A stretch of 64,000 nucleotides of DNA from Chloroflexota bacterium (GTDB taxonomy: Bacteria > Chloroflexota > Limnocylindria > Limnocylindrales > CSP1-4): NCBI GenBank assembly GCA_021783095.1, contig JAJXUG010000018.1, forward strand, positions 1 through 64,000. The letters are read 5' to 3'. The translations under genes and the position numbers were made by a program. This document shows, piece after piece, positions 35,780-44,237 of the stretch. Position 1 is the stretch's first letter; the number at the start of each line of letters is the position of its first letter. Under the pieces are notes generated by a model, which was given only the letters and a program-made list of their open reading frames with translations, had not been told where the DNA came from and made no database searches.

Positions 35780-35810
35780 CCGAACACCTTGCGCCCCTGC
35801 CGCGTCTGGA

Positions 35811-36347
35811 GTGTGGGAGGACAGGACGACGGACCTCGTACGACGGGCGCAGCGTGGCGATATGGACGCGTTCGAACAGCTGGTGACCGACAACACGCCG
35901 GCGGTGTACCGATTGGCGCGCGCCTACGCGGGCGACGCCGCGGCCGAGGACCTCGCGCAGGACGCGTTCCTCGCCGCCTGGCGGGCGCTGCCGGCGCTTC
36001 GCGAGCCCGACCGCTTCGGCCCCTGGCTTTACCGGATCGCGCTCAACCGGTGCCGCTCGTCGGTACGCAGCAACGGGCGGGTCACGGAGATCGCCATGGT
36101 CCAGGGCGTGGGCGAGCCGGCCGTGAGAGGCGACTTCCGGACCGCGGTCGAGGCGCGCGCGGTCGTCGGGCCGGCGTTCCGCTGCCTGTCGGAGGACGCC
36201 CGTGCAGTAATCGCCCTCCACTACGCCGCGGGCCGCTCGATCCGCGAGTGCGCCGAGGTCCTTGGGATCCCGGAGGGCACCCCCAAGTCGAGGCTGAACG
36301 CCGCGCTCGAAGCGCTTCGGACGGAGATCGGGAGGGCCGAGCCGTGA
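35811..36347 (+). CDS. ECF-type RNA polymerase sigma factor
   Basis: The 178-residue protein has sigma region 2 (TTDLVRRAQRGDMDAFEQLV, YAGDAAAEDLAQDAFLAAWR, RFGPWLYRIALNRC) and region 4.2 (SEDARAVIALHYAAGRSIREC, GIPEGTPKSRLNAALEALR). It directs polymerase to a small regulon, probably including itself. The next gene starts in the GTGA overlap at 36344 and encodes a likely membrane anti-sigma factor. The GTG at 35811 is the first start that keeps the whole of region 2. Confidence 0.9.
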   Translation: MWEDRTTDLVRRAQRGDMDAFEQLVTDNTPAVYRLARAYAGDAAAEDLAQDAFLAAWRALPALREPDRFGPWLYRIALNRCRSSVRSNGRVTEIAMVQGVGEPAVRGDFRTAVEARAVVGPAFRCLSEDARAVIALHYAAGRSIRECAEVLGIPEGTPKSRLNAALEALRTEIGRAEP

Positions 36348-37946
36348 CCGACCGTCATGAGCACCTCATGAAGGCGTTCCTCGACGATCTGGGCTCTGCG
36401 CCCGTGCCGACTGGCCTCGCGCGCCGGGTGTCGGGTCGGATCCAGGGCGAGCATCCCGTGCGGGCGAGCCGGTTCGGGGCGTGGTTCCTGCCCGTCGCCG
36501 CCGCCTTGGCGATCCTGGCCCTGGTGGGTTTCGCTGTGATTGTCGGGGGTCCGAAGCCATCGCCGTCCGTGCAGCCCGTGCCGCCGTCGGCTTCGGCATT
36601 GGCCACGCCCGCGCCGTCGCCCAGCTCCACCCCGGTCACACCGCCGACGGTCGCGCCAGACCAGTCCGTCGTGCCGCCGCCGTCGGCTCCGATCCCGGCG
36701 TTCCACGTCACGCTCGACCCGGGCGGGAACCCGCTGCCCGTCATGGTCAGCGACGCCTCATCGACCGTCACTGGGGCGGCGCCGGTCCGCCCCAACCTGA
36801 GCACGAACGATCCGGTCGAGGTGGTGCAGGGCTCCGCGCCGAACGATGTCGTCGTGGCCTGGGTCGGTGGCGGCTGCGACCAACTCTCGCAGGTGACCCT
36901 CGACGCGGCGCGCACCACCGTCTCGGTGTCGACGCTCACCACCTCACAGGGCTGCGACGCAATCGGGATCGAGCGTGCCGTCGCGCTGACGTTCGGGCAG
37001 CCTGTCGCAGCGGCGTCGATCAGGGGCCAGTGGGGGCCTCCGCTGAGCCCGCACATGATGGCGCTCGACCCCAGTGCTGTGTCCTCCACCGATGCAAATC
37101 ACGGGTTTGTCGCGGGGCACGATGCTTTCACCGGACTCGCGTATCTGGCCGAGACCAACAACGGCGGCACGAGCTGGAATGACATGCCAGTCGGGTGGGG
37201 GACTGTCACGGGCGCTGCGGTCACGGTGGATGCGACAGTCCGCGCATACCCGATCGTCGCGATCTCGTGCTCAGCCGGCCGGCCCTACGCCCGACCCGGG
37301 CTGCGTGCCGGGCATCTACCGGGGGCCGGGGCCGACCTGGAGGCGCCTGAGCGATGGGGAACCGGTCGCGCTCGCGGCGCGGGGCAGCGCCATCGCCGCG
37401 CTGATCGTCGGGCCAATGCTGCCTAACGCCAGCTATCCGTTCCCGCCCACGTCGGTGGCGCTCTCCGAGGACGCGGGCCAGACGTGGCGGACCGTGGATT
37501 CGCCCTGTCTGGGCCTCGAGGGAACGGGCATCGCGCTCGACAGTCAGCAGCGGCCGATGGTCGTCTGTCAGGGGAGCGCCGGGACCGGCGAGGCACCGAA
37601 GACGATGGTCCGGGCGACCGACACGTCGGCGACGAGATGGACGAAGCTGCCGGCACCCCCGAATGCCGGAACGGGGTTCCAGGTGTCGCTCGCCGCGGAC
37701 GACACGGGCGTGATGTGGGGTCCGCGCTCGCCGCTGCTGATCACCGCCGACGGCGGCGCCACCTGGACGCCGAACGCGATCGCTGACGGCATCGTGCGCA
37801 TCGTCGAGGGCGGCAGCGCCTTGCCGGGTGGCGCGTCGCTGATCCTTGTCTGGGACCCCAGCCGTCGGCACATCCTGGTGCTGCGCACGACGGACGCGGG
37901 GGCGAATTGGACGCAGCTGTCGTTCTTCGTGAGGCTTCAGGGCTGA
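36344..37946 (+). pseudogene. Putative anti-sigma membrane sensor, broken by a +1 frameshift
   Basis: A GTG that overlaps the sigma stop opens a protein with a cytoplasmic segment of about 50 residues, one membrane helix (FLPVAAALAILALVGFAVIV) and a Pro/Ser linker. An extracytoplasmic beta-propeller (BNR/WD-like) domain follows. The reading frame changes near 37270-37300 (around CCGGCCGGCC): the first frame gives VAISCSAG then nonsense, while the +1 frame continues PTPDPGCVPGIYRG and on through EDAGQTWRTVD and ADGGATWTP to 37946. It could be a true mutation, a sequencing error or programmed slippage on CCC-TAC. The layout matches transmembrane anti-sigma partners of ECF factors; no classic zinc-anti-sigma motif is visible. 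Confidence 0.65.
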
Positions 37947-38169
37947 CGCAGACCGCGCGGCAGTCACGTCCCAGCGCTGCGTCGCCGCACCGGCGACGAT
38001 TTCCAGGCCGTGCGGGCGCGACGTCGCCGGAGCAGCGACGATGGGACCGGATCGGGCAACGGCTGTGCGCCAGAACTGTCGGATCATCGCCGTGGAGGCG
38101 ACGATGCGACCGAGAGCCGCCGATTCCGTCGTCTGTGCGGCGACGGCGCGCGAGTTCGCGCGGCCGGAC

Positions 38170-39816
38170 CTACTCGAGCCCCGGCGCCTCGTGCACCGCC
38201 TCGCCCTCGACGAACGTCGCGAGCACCCGCGCCTCGCCGATCTCACCCTCACCGCGGTCGAACAGGTCGCGGTCGAGGACGGCGAAGTCAGCCAGCCGCC
38301 CCTCGCCCAGCCAGCCCGCCTCGTCGAGGTGCTGCGCGTGGGCGGAGCCCGCGGTGAACGCGCGCAGGGCGGAGGCCAGCGTGATCCGCTCCTCGGGCAG
38401 GAACGGCGGCGTGACGCCGCGGGATTCGTCGGACACGCGGTTGACCGCCACCTCCATCTCGACCAGCGGGTCGGGCGTGGACACGCTCCAGTCGGAGCCC
38501 ATGACGAGCGTCGCGCCGTTCGCGAGGAGCGAGCGGAACGGGTACTGCCGCGCGGACACCACCGGGCCGAGGATCGGCAGCGTCAGCTCGGTCATCTGGT
38601 CCTCCTCGACCGCCCAGTACGGCTGGGCGTTGGCGAGTGCGCCGAGGCGGCGGAAGCGCGGCAGGTCATCGGGGTGGACCACCTGGAGGTGGGCGAGGTG
38701 CGGGCGCGTGTCGGTCCAGCCGTTGGCCTCGCGGGCAGCCTCCACCGCGTCGAGCGCCTGCCGGACGGCCCGGTCCCCCAGCGCGTGGAAGTGCGGCTGG
38801 AACCCGAGCGCGTCGAGTTTGATCACGACCTGCTCGAGGAGCTCGGGCTCGATGAAGTCGAGGCCGCGGTTCGCGGTGGCGTGGCCGTCGATGTCGAAGT
38901 AGGGCTCGAGCATCGACGCGGTCTGGTTCTCGACGATGCCGTCGACCATGAGCTTGACGCTCGTCGCGTTGAACCGGCCGAGGCGTCCACGCTCGCGTCG
39001 ATCCACCAGTTCGTCGACCTGCTCGATGCCGCGTTCGCGCTCCCACCACAAGGCACCGACGACGCGCGCGGTCAGCTCACCCGAGCCAACGAGGGCCAGG
39101 TAGGCGGCCTGCACGTCGGGGGTGACCCAGGCGTCCTGCCAGTTGGTGATGCCGAGTGAGTGCAGGTAGCGCTGGCTCTCGAGGAGGGCGCGACGGAGGT
39201 CCTCGGGCGTCGGCGGCGGGATCAGGCGCTCGACGAGGCCCATCGCGCCCTCGTGGAGCGTGCCCAGTGGGGTGCCGTCGGGGTCGCGGGCGATGCGGCC
39301 GTGGGCGGGGTCGGGCGTGTCGCGCGTGATGCCGGCGAGCTCGAGCGCCCGCGCGTTGACCCAGGCGTCATGGCCGTCGCGGTTGGGCAGGAACACGGGG
39401 CGGTCGGCCACGACGCGGTCGAGGTCCTCGCGGCGCGGCAGGCCGCCTGGGAAGTCGGTCAGCGACCAGCCCCCGCCGAGGATCCACGCGAAGTCCGGGT
39501 GGGCGGCGGCGTAAGCGCCGATGATCCCGAGATACTCGTCCTGGCCTCGGGCGTCATGGAGTTCGCAGCGGATCCTCGCCAGCCCGCCCATCGGCGGGTG
39601 GACGTGCGAGTCGCCGAAGCCGGGGGTGACGGTTCTGCCGCGCAGGTCGATGACGCGCGTGCTCGGGCCGGCCAGGGCCATGGCGGCGGCATCGGTGCCC
39701 ACTGCGGCGAGGCGCCCGTTCCGGACCGCGAGCGCGCGCGCCCAGGTCCCGGCGGCGTCCGCGGTGAAGATTCGTCCCCCGCGCAGGACGAGGTCGGCGT
39801 CATCGGCGTTCGGCAT
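38170..39816 (-). CDS. YtcJ-like metal-dependent amidohydrolase
   Basis: The 548-residue protein has the amidohydrolase N-terminal beta domain (LVLRGGRIFTADAAGTWARA), metal ligands in GFGDSHVHPP, a central HFHALGD metal site and the C-terminal Asp in MGSDWSVSTPDP. This is the YtcJ/N-acyl-D-amino-acid deacylase-like subgroup; the substrate is unknown. The ATG at 39814-39816 is the first start that matches the family N-terminus. It is divergent from the metallo-beta-lactamase-fold gene (147-base gap). Confidence 0.85.
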   Translation of the reverse strand: MPNADDADLVLRGGRIFTADAAGTWARALAVRNGRLAAVGTDAAAMALAGPSTRVIDLRGRTVTPGFGDSHVHPPMGGLARIRCELHDARGQDEYLGIIGAYAAAHPDFAWILGGGWSLTDFPGGLPRREDLDRVVADRPVFLPNRDGHDAWVNARALELAGITRDTPDPAHGRIARDPDGTPLGTLHEGAMGLVERLIPPPTPEDLRRALLESQRYLHSLGITNWQDAWVTPDVQAAYLALVGSGELTARVVGALWWERERGIEQVDELVDRRERGRLGRFNATSVKLMVDGIVENQTASMLEPYFDIDGHATANRGLDFIEPELLEQVVIKLDALGFQPHFHALGDRAVRQALDAVEAAREANGWTDTRPHLAHLQVVHPDDLPRFRRLGALANAQPYWAVEEDQMTELTLPILGPVVSARQYPFRSLLANGATLVMGSDWSVSTPDPLVEMEVAVNRVSDESRGVTPPFLPEERITLASALRAFTAGSAHAQHLDEAGWLGEGRLADFAVLDRDLFDRGEGEIGEARVLATFVEGEAVHEAPGLE

Positions 39817-39963
39817 GGGCCGGAGGATGCCCCTCCCGAGACGCGAACGCACCCGCCCGTTGCGCAGCGTGACCGCGCCGACCCCGATCTCCGCTTCGCC
39901 GGTAGGCTTCGCGCCCTCGGCAGGCTCGCCGAATGTCCGTCCGCAGCATCGCAGGAGCGCCGA

Positions 39964-40509
39964 ATGGCCAGCGTCCACGTCCTCCACCGCGGGTACGCCG
40001 ATGCGGGGGTCGGCTCGTCGGTTGTGCTCGTGCGCGACGGCGACGCGTCGATCATCGTGGACCCCGGCATGGTCAAGTCGCGGTCGCTGATCCTCGACCC
40101 GCTGGCCGCGCTCGGCGTGGCCCCCGAAGCAGTCACCCACGTCTTCCTCAGCCACCACCACCCGGACCACACGATCAACATCGCGCTGTTCCCCAACGCC
40201 GAGGTCGTGGACTTCTGGGCGCGCTACATCGGCGACCAGTGGCTCGACCACGAGGGTGACGGGTACCGGCTCTCGCCGCGCTCGCAGCTGTGGCTGACGC
40301 CCGGGCACACCAACGAGGACGCGTCGCTGATCGTCGAGGCCGACGACGCGGTCTACGCGATGACGCACGCCTGGTGGCACGCCGACCGCACGCCCGAGGT
40401 GGATCCGCTGGGCGATGACCAGGCGGCGCTCGAGGCGTCTCGGGCCCGGCTGCTTGCCCGCGCCGACATCGTGATTCCCGGGCACGGCGGGCCGTTCCGG
40501 GTTCGGTGA
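39964..40509 (+). CDS. Metallo-beta-lactamase-fold hydrolase
   Basis: The 181-residue protein has the zinc motif SHHHPDHTIN, the second His in TPGHTNEDA and the third in IPGHGGPF. This is a small MBL hydrolase of the glyoxalase II-like class with no extra domains. The substrate cannot be read from the sequence. The ATG at 39964 begins the fold (MASVHVLHRGYADAGVGSSV). Confidence 0.8.
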   Translation: MASVHVLHRGYADAGVGSSVVLVRDGDASIIVDPGMVKSRSLILDPLAALGVAPEAVTHVFLSHHHPDHTINIALFPNAEVVDFWARYIGDQWLDHEGDGYRLSPRSQLWLTPGHTNEDASLIVEADDAVYAMTHAWWHADRTPEVDPLGDDQAALEASRARLLARADIVIPGHGGPFRVR

Positions 40510-40556
40510 GGGCGGAAATCCAGTCCGCACTTTCGCAGCCCGCCCTGTCGGATCCC

Positions 40557-41030
40557 TCAAGCACTCACCAACCGAGTGGTAGGCGGCCGTATCTGCCAGT
40601 ACACCCACGGGGCGGGTGTGTGGACACCCGGCGTGCCGAGACACTCGCCCGGTGGGTGAATGGGATAACCCGGTCGCCCAGCACCTACAGGAAGAGTGTC
40701 TGGGAGGTGACGACCTGGGCGATCGGGCCGACTGATATAGCCCTCGCGCCACCGCCTCTGCGGGACCACGTGGACACCGGAAGGCAGGCCACCGATCGCG
40801 TCGCGGATGCGCCGCTCGGTGAAGTCGGAGATGGGCGCCGGCAGGTCGTCAGGGTGCCACCAGTCGAGCCCGCCGATCTCGTCGGACGAGGGGGTCGGCA
40901 CGACCCCTGACGGCAGGCTCGCCGCGAAGACGAAGTGGAGCATCGGGCCGAAGTCGTGCCCGGGCTCGAAGTAGACGCCGGTCAGCCGGCCCTCGAGGTC
41001 AATCCCGATCTCGCATGGTGGTGGAGGGCA
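40557..41030 (-). pseudogene. Nudix hydrolase remnant lacking the Nudix box
   Basis: The minus-strand frame carries the C-terminal half of a Nudix protein: EIGIDLEGRLTGVYF, then MLHFVFAASLPSG, SDEIGGLDWWHPDDLP and DFTERRIRDAIGG. The glycine-rich N-terminal half with the catalytic REVREE box is absent. Upstream of EIGID the frame reads CSATCSRCPPPP, unrelated to the family. The break lies just beside three REP-like palindromes, so a deletion or rearrangement there is likely. The tail beyond DAIGG also lacks resemblance to known members. Confidence 0.6.
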
Positions 41031-41074
41031 GCGGGAGCATGTCGCGGAGCACTGGTCACCGCCTTCGACCCTCC

Positions 41075-41214
41075 GTATCGCCTCCGGGAGGCGCTTGTCC
41101 AAGCCGCGCCCTGGCCGTCGTGCTCAGCGCGTCTGGCGCGAGCCCTCATATCGCCTCCGGGGGGCGATACGAGGGACGTTGGCGGGACAATCGCCTCGGG
41201 GAGGCGATATGAGG
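41075..41214. repeat. Three REP-like palindromes
   Basis: Three imperfect palindromes share a core CGCCTCC/GGAGGCG flanked by ATAT: 41079-41093 (CGCCTCC-G-GGAGGCG), 41143-41175 (long arms CCCTCATATCGCC and GGCGATACGAGGG, one mismatch) and 41188-41214 (ATCGCCTC-GGG-GAGGCGAT). Their centres are 73 and 40 bases apart. They fill the space between the Nudix remnant and the peptidase S51 gene. Confidence 0.75.
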
Positions 41215-41301
41215 CCCCGAACCTCTCGCCCGCCCGGGTACGAGGCCGCGCGCCGGCCGTCTGCTGGGGGCGTGGGGCGTTCCTGCTCTATCCTGCGATC
41301 C

Positions 41302-42024
41302 ATGCGCGGGCCCGTGGCGCTCGTCGGCGCCGGTGAGTTCCTGGACACGATGGCAGAGTTCGACCGCGGCCTGCTCGCCGCGACGGGCCGCAAGCGGCCG
41401 CGGGTCGTGATCCTGCCCACAGCGTCGGCCGACGATGGCGAATCGGTGTTCCAGTCGTGGGCCGAGAAGGGCGTGGCGCACTTCTCGGGGCTCGGGGCCG
41501 AGGTCGAGCCGGTCCTGGTGCGCAATGCGTGCGAGGGGCGCGATCCGTCGGCGATCCAGGCGGTGGGCGAAGCCGACCTCGTCTACCTGTCGGGCGGCGA
41601 TCCGCGCCTGCTGCTCAGGGTGTTCAACGGCTCGCCGCTGGGCGCCGCGCTGTCGGATGCGCATGCCCGCGGCGCGGTCATCGCCGGCTGCTCAGCCGGG
41701 GCGATGGCGATCGTCGGGCGGACGATGGACTTCCGCGTCGTGCCCAAGCTGCACCTCCCGCTGCCCTTCCCGGTCCGCTGGCCGGCGGCGCTGGGGCTGG
41801 TCGAGGGGATTGCGGTCCTGCCCCACTACAACGCCTTTCCGGAGCCCCTCGCTGCGTGCTTCGCCCTCCAGGCGCCGCGGGGCGGCGTGGTGTTCGGGAT
41901 CGACGAGCACACCGCGGTCGTCGGGCGCAACGGCGCGTGGCAGGTGTTCGGCGCCGGCCGCATCACGGTGTGGCGCGGTCGACGGCGCGAGCGCTTCCGC
42001 CGCGGCGAGGCCTTCCGAGCCTGA
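41302..42024 (+). CDS. Peptidase S51 / cyanophycinase-like protein
   Basis: The 240-residue protein has a Rossmann-like class I glutamine-amidotransferase fold with the nucleophile elbow GCSAGAM (Ser) as in PepE and cyanophycinase, preceded by LVYLSGGDPRLLL and followed by LPHYNAFPEP with a His. It probably cleaves aspartyl-type peptides or an isoaspartyl bond. The ATG at 41302 follows the palindrome region directly; in-frame upstream codons are part of the repeat. Confidence 0.8.
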   Translation: MRGPVALVGAGEFLDTMAEFDRGLLAATGRKRPRVVILPTASADDGESVFQSWAEKGVAHFSGLGAEVEPVLVRNACEGRDPSAIQAVGEADLVYLSGGDPRLLLRVFNGSPLGAALSDAHARGAVIAGCSAGAMAIVGRTMDFRVVPKLHLPLPFPVRWPAALGLVEGIAVLPHYNAFPEPLAACFALQAPRGGVVFGIDEHTAVVGRNGAWQVFGAGRITVWRGRRRERFRRGEAFRA

Positions 42025-42131
42025 GCGGCTCTCGGGGGAGGGACGGGGTCGCCCGTGCGGTTCGACCCGCCGGGTCGTCCTCCGACCCGAACCCCAAGCC
42101 GTCCGGCGCCGGGCCCTGCCAGCGGCGGCGC

Positions 42132-42470
42132 TCAGTCCGGCTTGATCTGGCGGTAGCAATCCGAGCAGTAGACCGGCTTGTCCATGCGCGGCTTGAAGGG
42201 CACCTGCGCCTGGTTGCCACAGCTGGTGCAGATGGCGACGAAGTATTCCCGGGGTGACCGGTCCTCGGCTCGCTCGTAGCCACGCGGCGCACCCGAGGCG
42301 CGGTCGTCACCCGAGCTGTCGCGCGTGGCCCGGCGATAGGCCCGACAGGAGGCGCAGCGTTTCGGGTCCGAGGTGAACCCCTTCTGCGCGTAGTACTCCT
42401 GGTCGGCGGCAGAATGGACGAACTCGACGCCGCAGTCGACGCAGGTCATCGTCCGATCAACATAGGTCAC
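42132..42470 (-). CDS. CxxC-x17-CxxC zinc-ribbon protein
   Basis: The 112-residue protein has two Cys pairs at the N-terminus (MTCVDCGVEF and RCASCRAYRR) and two at the C-terminus (CTSC, 17 residues, CSDC). The last spacing defines the named CxxC-x17-CxxC class of small zinc proteins, common in Chloroflexota; the function is unknown. GTG 42468-42470 is preferred because AGGAG lies seven bases before it; an ATG seven codons later has none. Confidence 0.75.
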   Translation of the reverse strand: MTYVDRTMTCVDCGVEFVHSAADQEYYAQKGFTSDPKRCASCRAYRRATRDSSGDDRASGAPRGYERAEDRSPREYFVAICTSCGNQAQVPFKPRMDKPVYCSDCYRQIKPD

Positions 42471-42989
42471 GCGAGAGCTCCTCCCGGGCGCGGCGGGAAT
42501 GCTGTGTGCGTCCGCCGAGGGAGGGAGAACCCGAAGAGGCGGCATCCGGTGGGGAGTAAACCGGACCCGCGTCCAACGGCTCCGAGCCACCTCCCTAGAG
42601 GGGCGCACCGGTTGTGGTTTTGAACCCACCGTACACCGCCACCTCTGGAGGGACGCGTTAAGGGTTCGTTGCAACCCTCGCGTTGCGCGAGCGGAAAGGG
42701 CCGGGTTGCTGTTCGCGTGGGAACACCCTTTTGGCCCGTGACACGCGACCTGTCACAATGCCTCCGCAGAGTCGGCGGTGCGGCCGGGAGCGATGGGGGC
42801 GCCCGGTGCGCAGCCGGGTTCCGCTGGCGACCGTGCCGATCCCATCAGCCGCCGACCGCGACGCTTGTCGTGGGAGGTGGCCCTGGTGGCAAGGGCGGCC
42901 GCACGCGGGCCCGGTTCGGCCCGCCGCGCACGACGGACCCGGACCGCCGACGCGGCGCCGGGAAGTGGTAGAGGGAGGCGGCGAGGCGC
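42471..42989. other. Intergenic region, 519 bases, nothing firm
   Basis: This stretch separates the zinc-ribbon gene from the sbcD-like gene. Several short open frames cross it, but none has homology-like composition, and all use start codons without ribosome sites. Small inverted repeats occur near 42690-42740 (CGCGTTGCGCG; AAAGGG/CCCTTT). Promoters for both flanking genes should lie here, but no convincing hexamers were found. Confidence 0.35.
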
Positions 42990-44237
42990 ATGCTCCGGCT
43001 GCTGCACACGGCTGACGTCCATCTCGGGGCGCGCCACGAGGACCTTGGCGAGGCGGCCTCAGCCCTCCGCGAGCGGCAGCATGCGGCGTTGCGCGCCGCT
43101 GTGGACCTCGCGCTGGCGGAGCGGGTGGACTGCGTCCTGATCGCGGGCGACCTGTTCGATGCCAACACCGCCTCGCGCCGGACCGTCGAGCGGGCCGTGG
43201 CGCAGCTTGCGCGTCTTGCCGCGGCGCGCATCCGCATCGTGCTGATCCCCGGCGGCCATGACGCCTACACGCGGTCCTCGGTGTACCGCGCCTACGACCT
43301 GTCGAGCCTCGTCGGCGGCGACATGCTCACGCTCCTCACGCCGGACCAGCCGCGGGTCCACCTCGAGACGCTCGACGCGGTGGTCGTCGGCCCCGCGGAC
43401 CCGTCGCGGATCGGGACCGGGGCGTCCACGGGGCCGTTCGCGGCCTTGGGCGGGCCTGCGGTGCCAGCGACGACGTGGCGGATCGGGCTGCTGCACGCGA
43501 CCCTCGCGGACCCGGCGGCGGACGAGGCGGCGCGTGTGCGGGACGACGCGGACGGCTCCGTGTCCCCAGACGGGGCGCCCGGCTCGGCGGGGGACGGACC
43601 CCCCGAACCGCGCGAGTTGAGCGAGGCGACGATCGCCGCCAGCGGCCTCGATTTCGTGGCGCTCGGCCACGGGCACACTGCGGCCACCGGCAAGGCAGGC
43701 TCGGTCAGCTGGGCCGTGGCCGGGTCGCCGGAGCAGGTGACGGCGGATCGGCGCGAGCCGGGGACGGTCAACCTGGTCACCCTCGACGAGCGCGCAGGAG
43801 CCAAGAGCGTCCGGGTCGAGACCCGCGTCGTCGGCTCCTCGTGGCATCGCGAGCTCGAGGTCGAGGCCGGCCTCATCGCCTCGCAGGCGGTCCTGGTCGA
43901 GCGCCTCCGGACAGCGGCCGACCCGGAGCTCGTCCTCGACGTGCGGATCGTCGGCGACCGTCCGGACGAGCTGGTCCTGGAGCCCGCGGCCATCGAGGAG
44001 GCGCTGCAGGGCGCCTATCTCTGCGTCCGCGTCCACGACCGCAGTCGCCCGCCGCTGACGACTGGCGCCCTGCCGCCACCCGAGACCATCGCCGGGGCGT
44101 TCGTCCGGGATGTGGAGGCGCGCATCGCCGAGCTCGAGGCAGCCGACGGCGAGGCCGGGGACGACGAGGCGACGGAGCTGCGCGAGGTCCTGCGCCTGGG
44201 CCGCCGGCTCCTCGCCGGGGCGGAGGTGGCGCGGTGA
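42990..44237 (+). CDS. SbcD/YhaO-like metallophosphoesterase (DNA repair exonuclease type)
   Basis: The 415-residue protein has calcineurin-type motifs I (ADVHLG, Asp9/His11), II (GDLFD, Asp54), IV (GLLHATLAD) and V (LGHGHT). Motif III is PGGHD (about 87-91) where almost all members have GNHD/E; the metal-binding Asn is replaced by Gly. A C-terminal capping region (residues 260-415) binds the partner ATPase in this family. The stop overlaps the next gene start (GTGA). It likely trims DNA ends or hairpins with that partner. Confidence 0.8.
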   Translation: MLRLLHTADVHLGARHEDLGEAASALRERQHAALRAAVDLALAERVDCVLIAGDLFDANTASRRTVERAVAQLARLAAARIRIVLIPGGHDAYTRSSVYRAYDLSSLVGGDMLTLLTPDQPRVHLETLDAVVVGPADPSRIGTGASTGPFAALGGPAVPATTWRIGLLHATLADPAADEAARVRDDADGSVSPDGAPGSAGDGPPEPRELSEATIAASGLDFVALGHGHTAATGKAGSVSWAVAGSPEQVTADRREPGTVNLVTLDERAGAKSVRVETRVVGSSWHRELEVEAGLIASQAVLVERLRTAADPELVLDVRIVGDRPDELVLEPAAIEEALQGAYLCVRVHDRSRPPLTTGALPPPETIAGAFVRDVEARIAELEAADGEAGDDEATELREVLRLGRRLLAGAEVAR

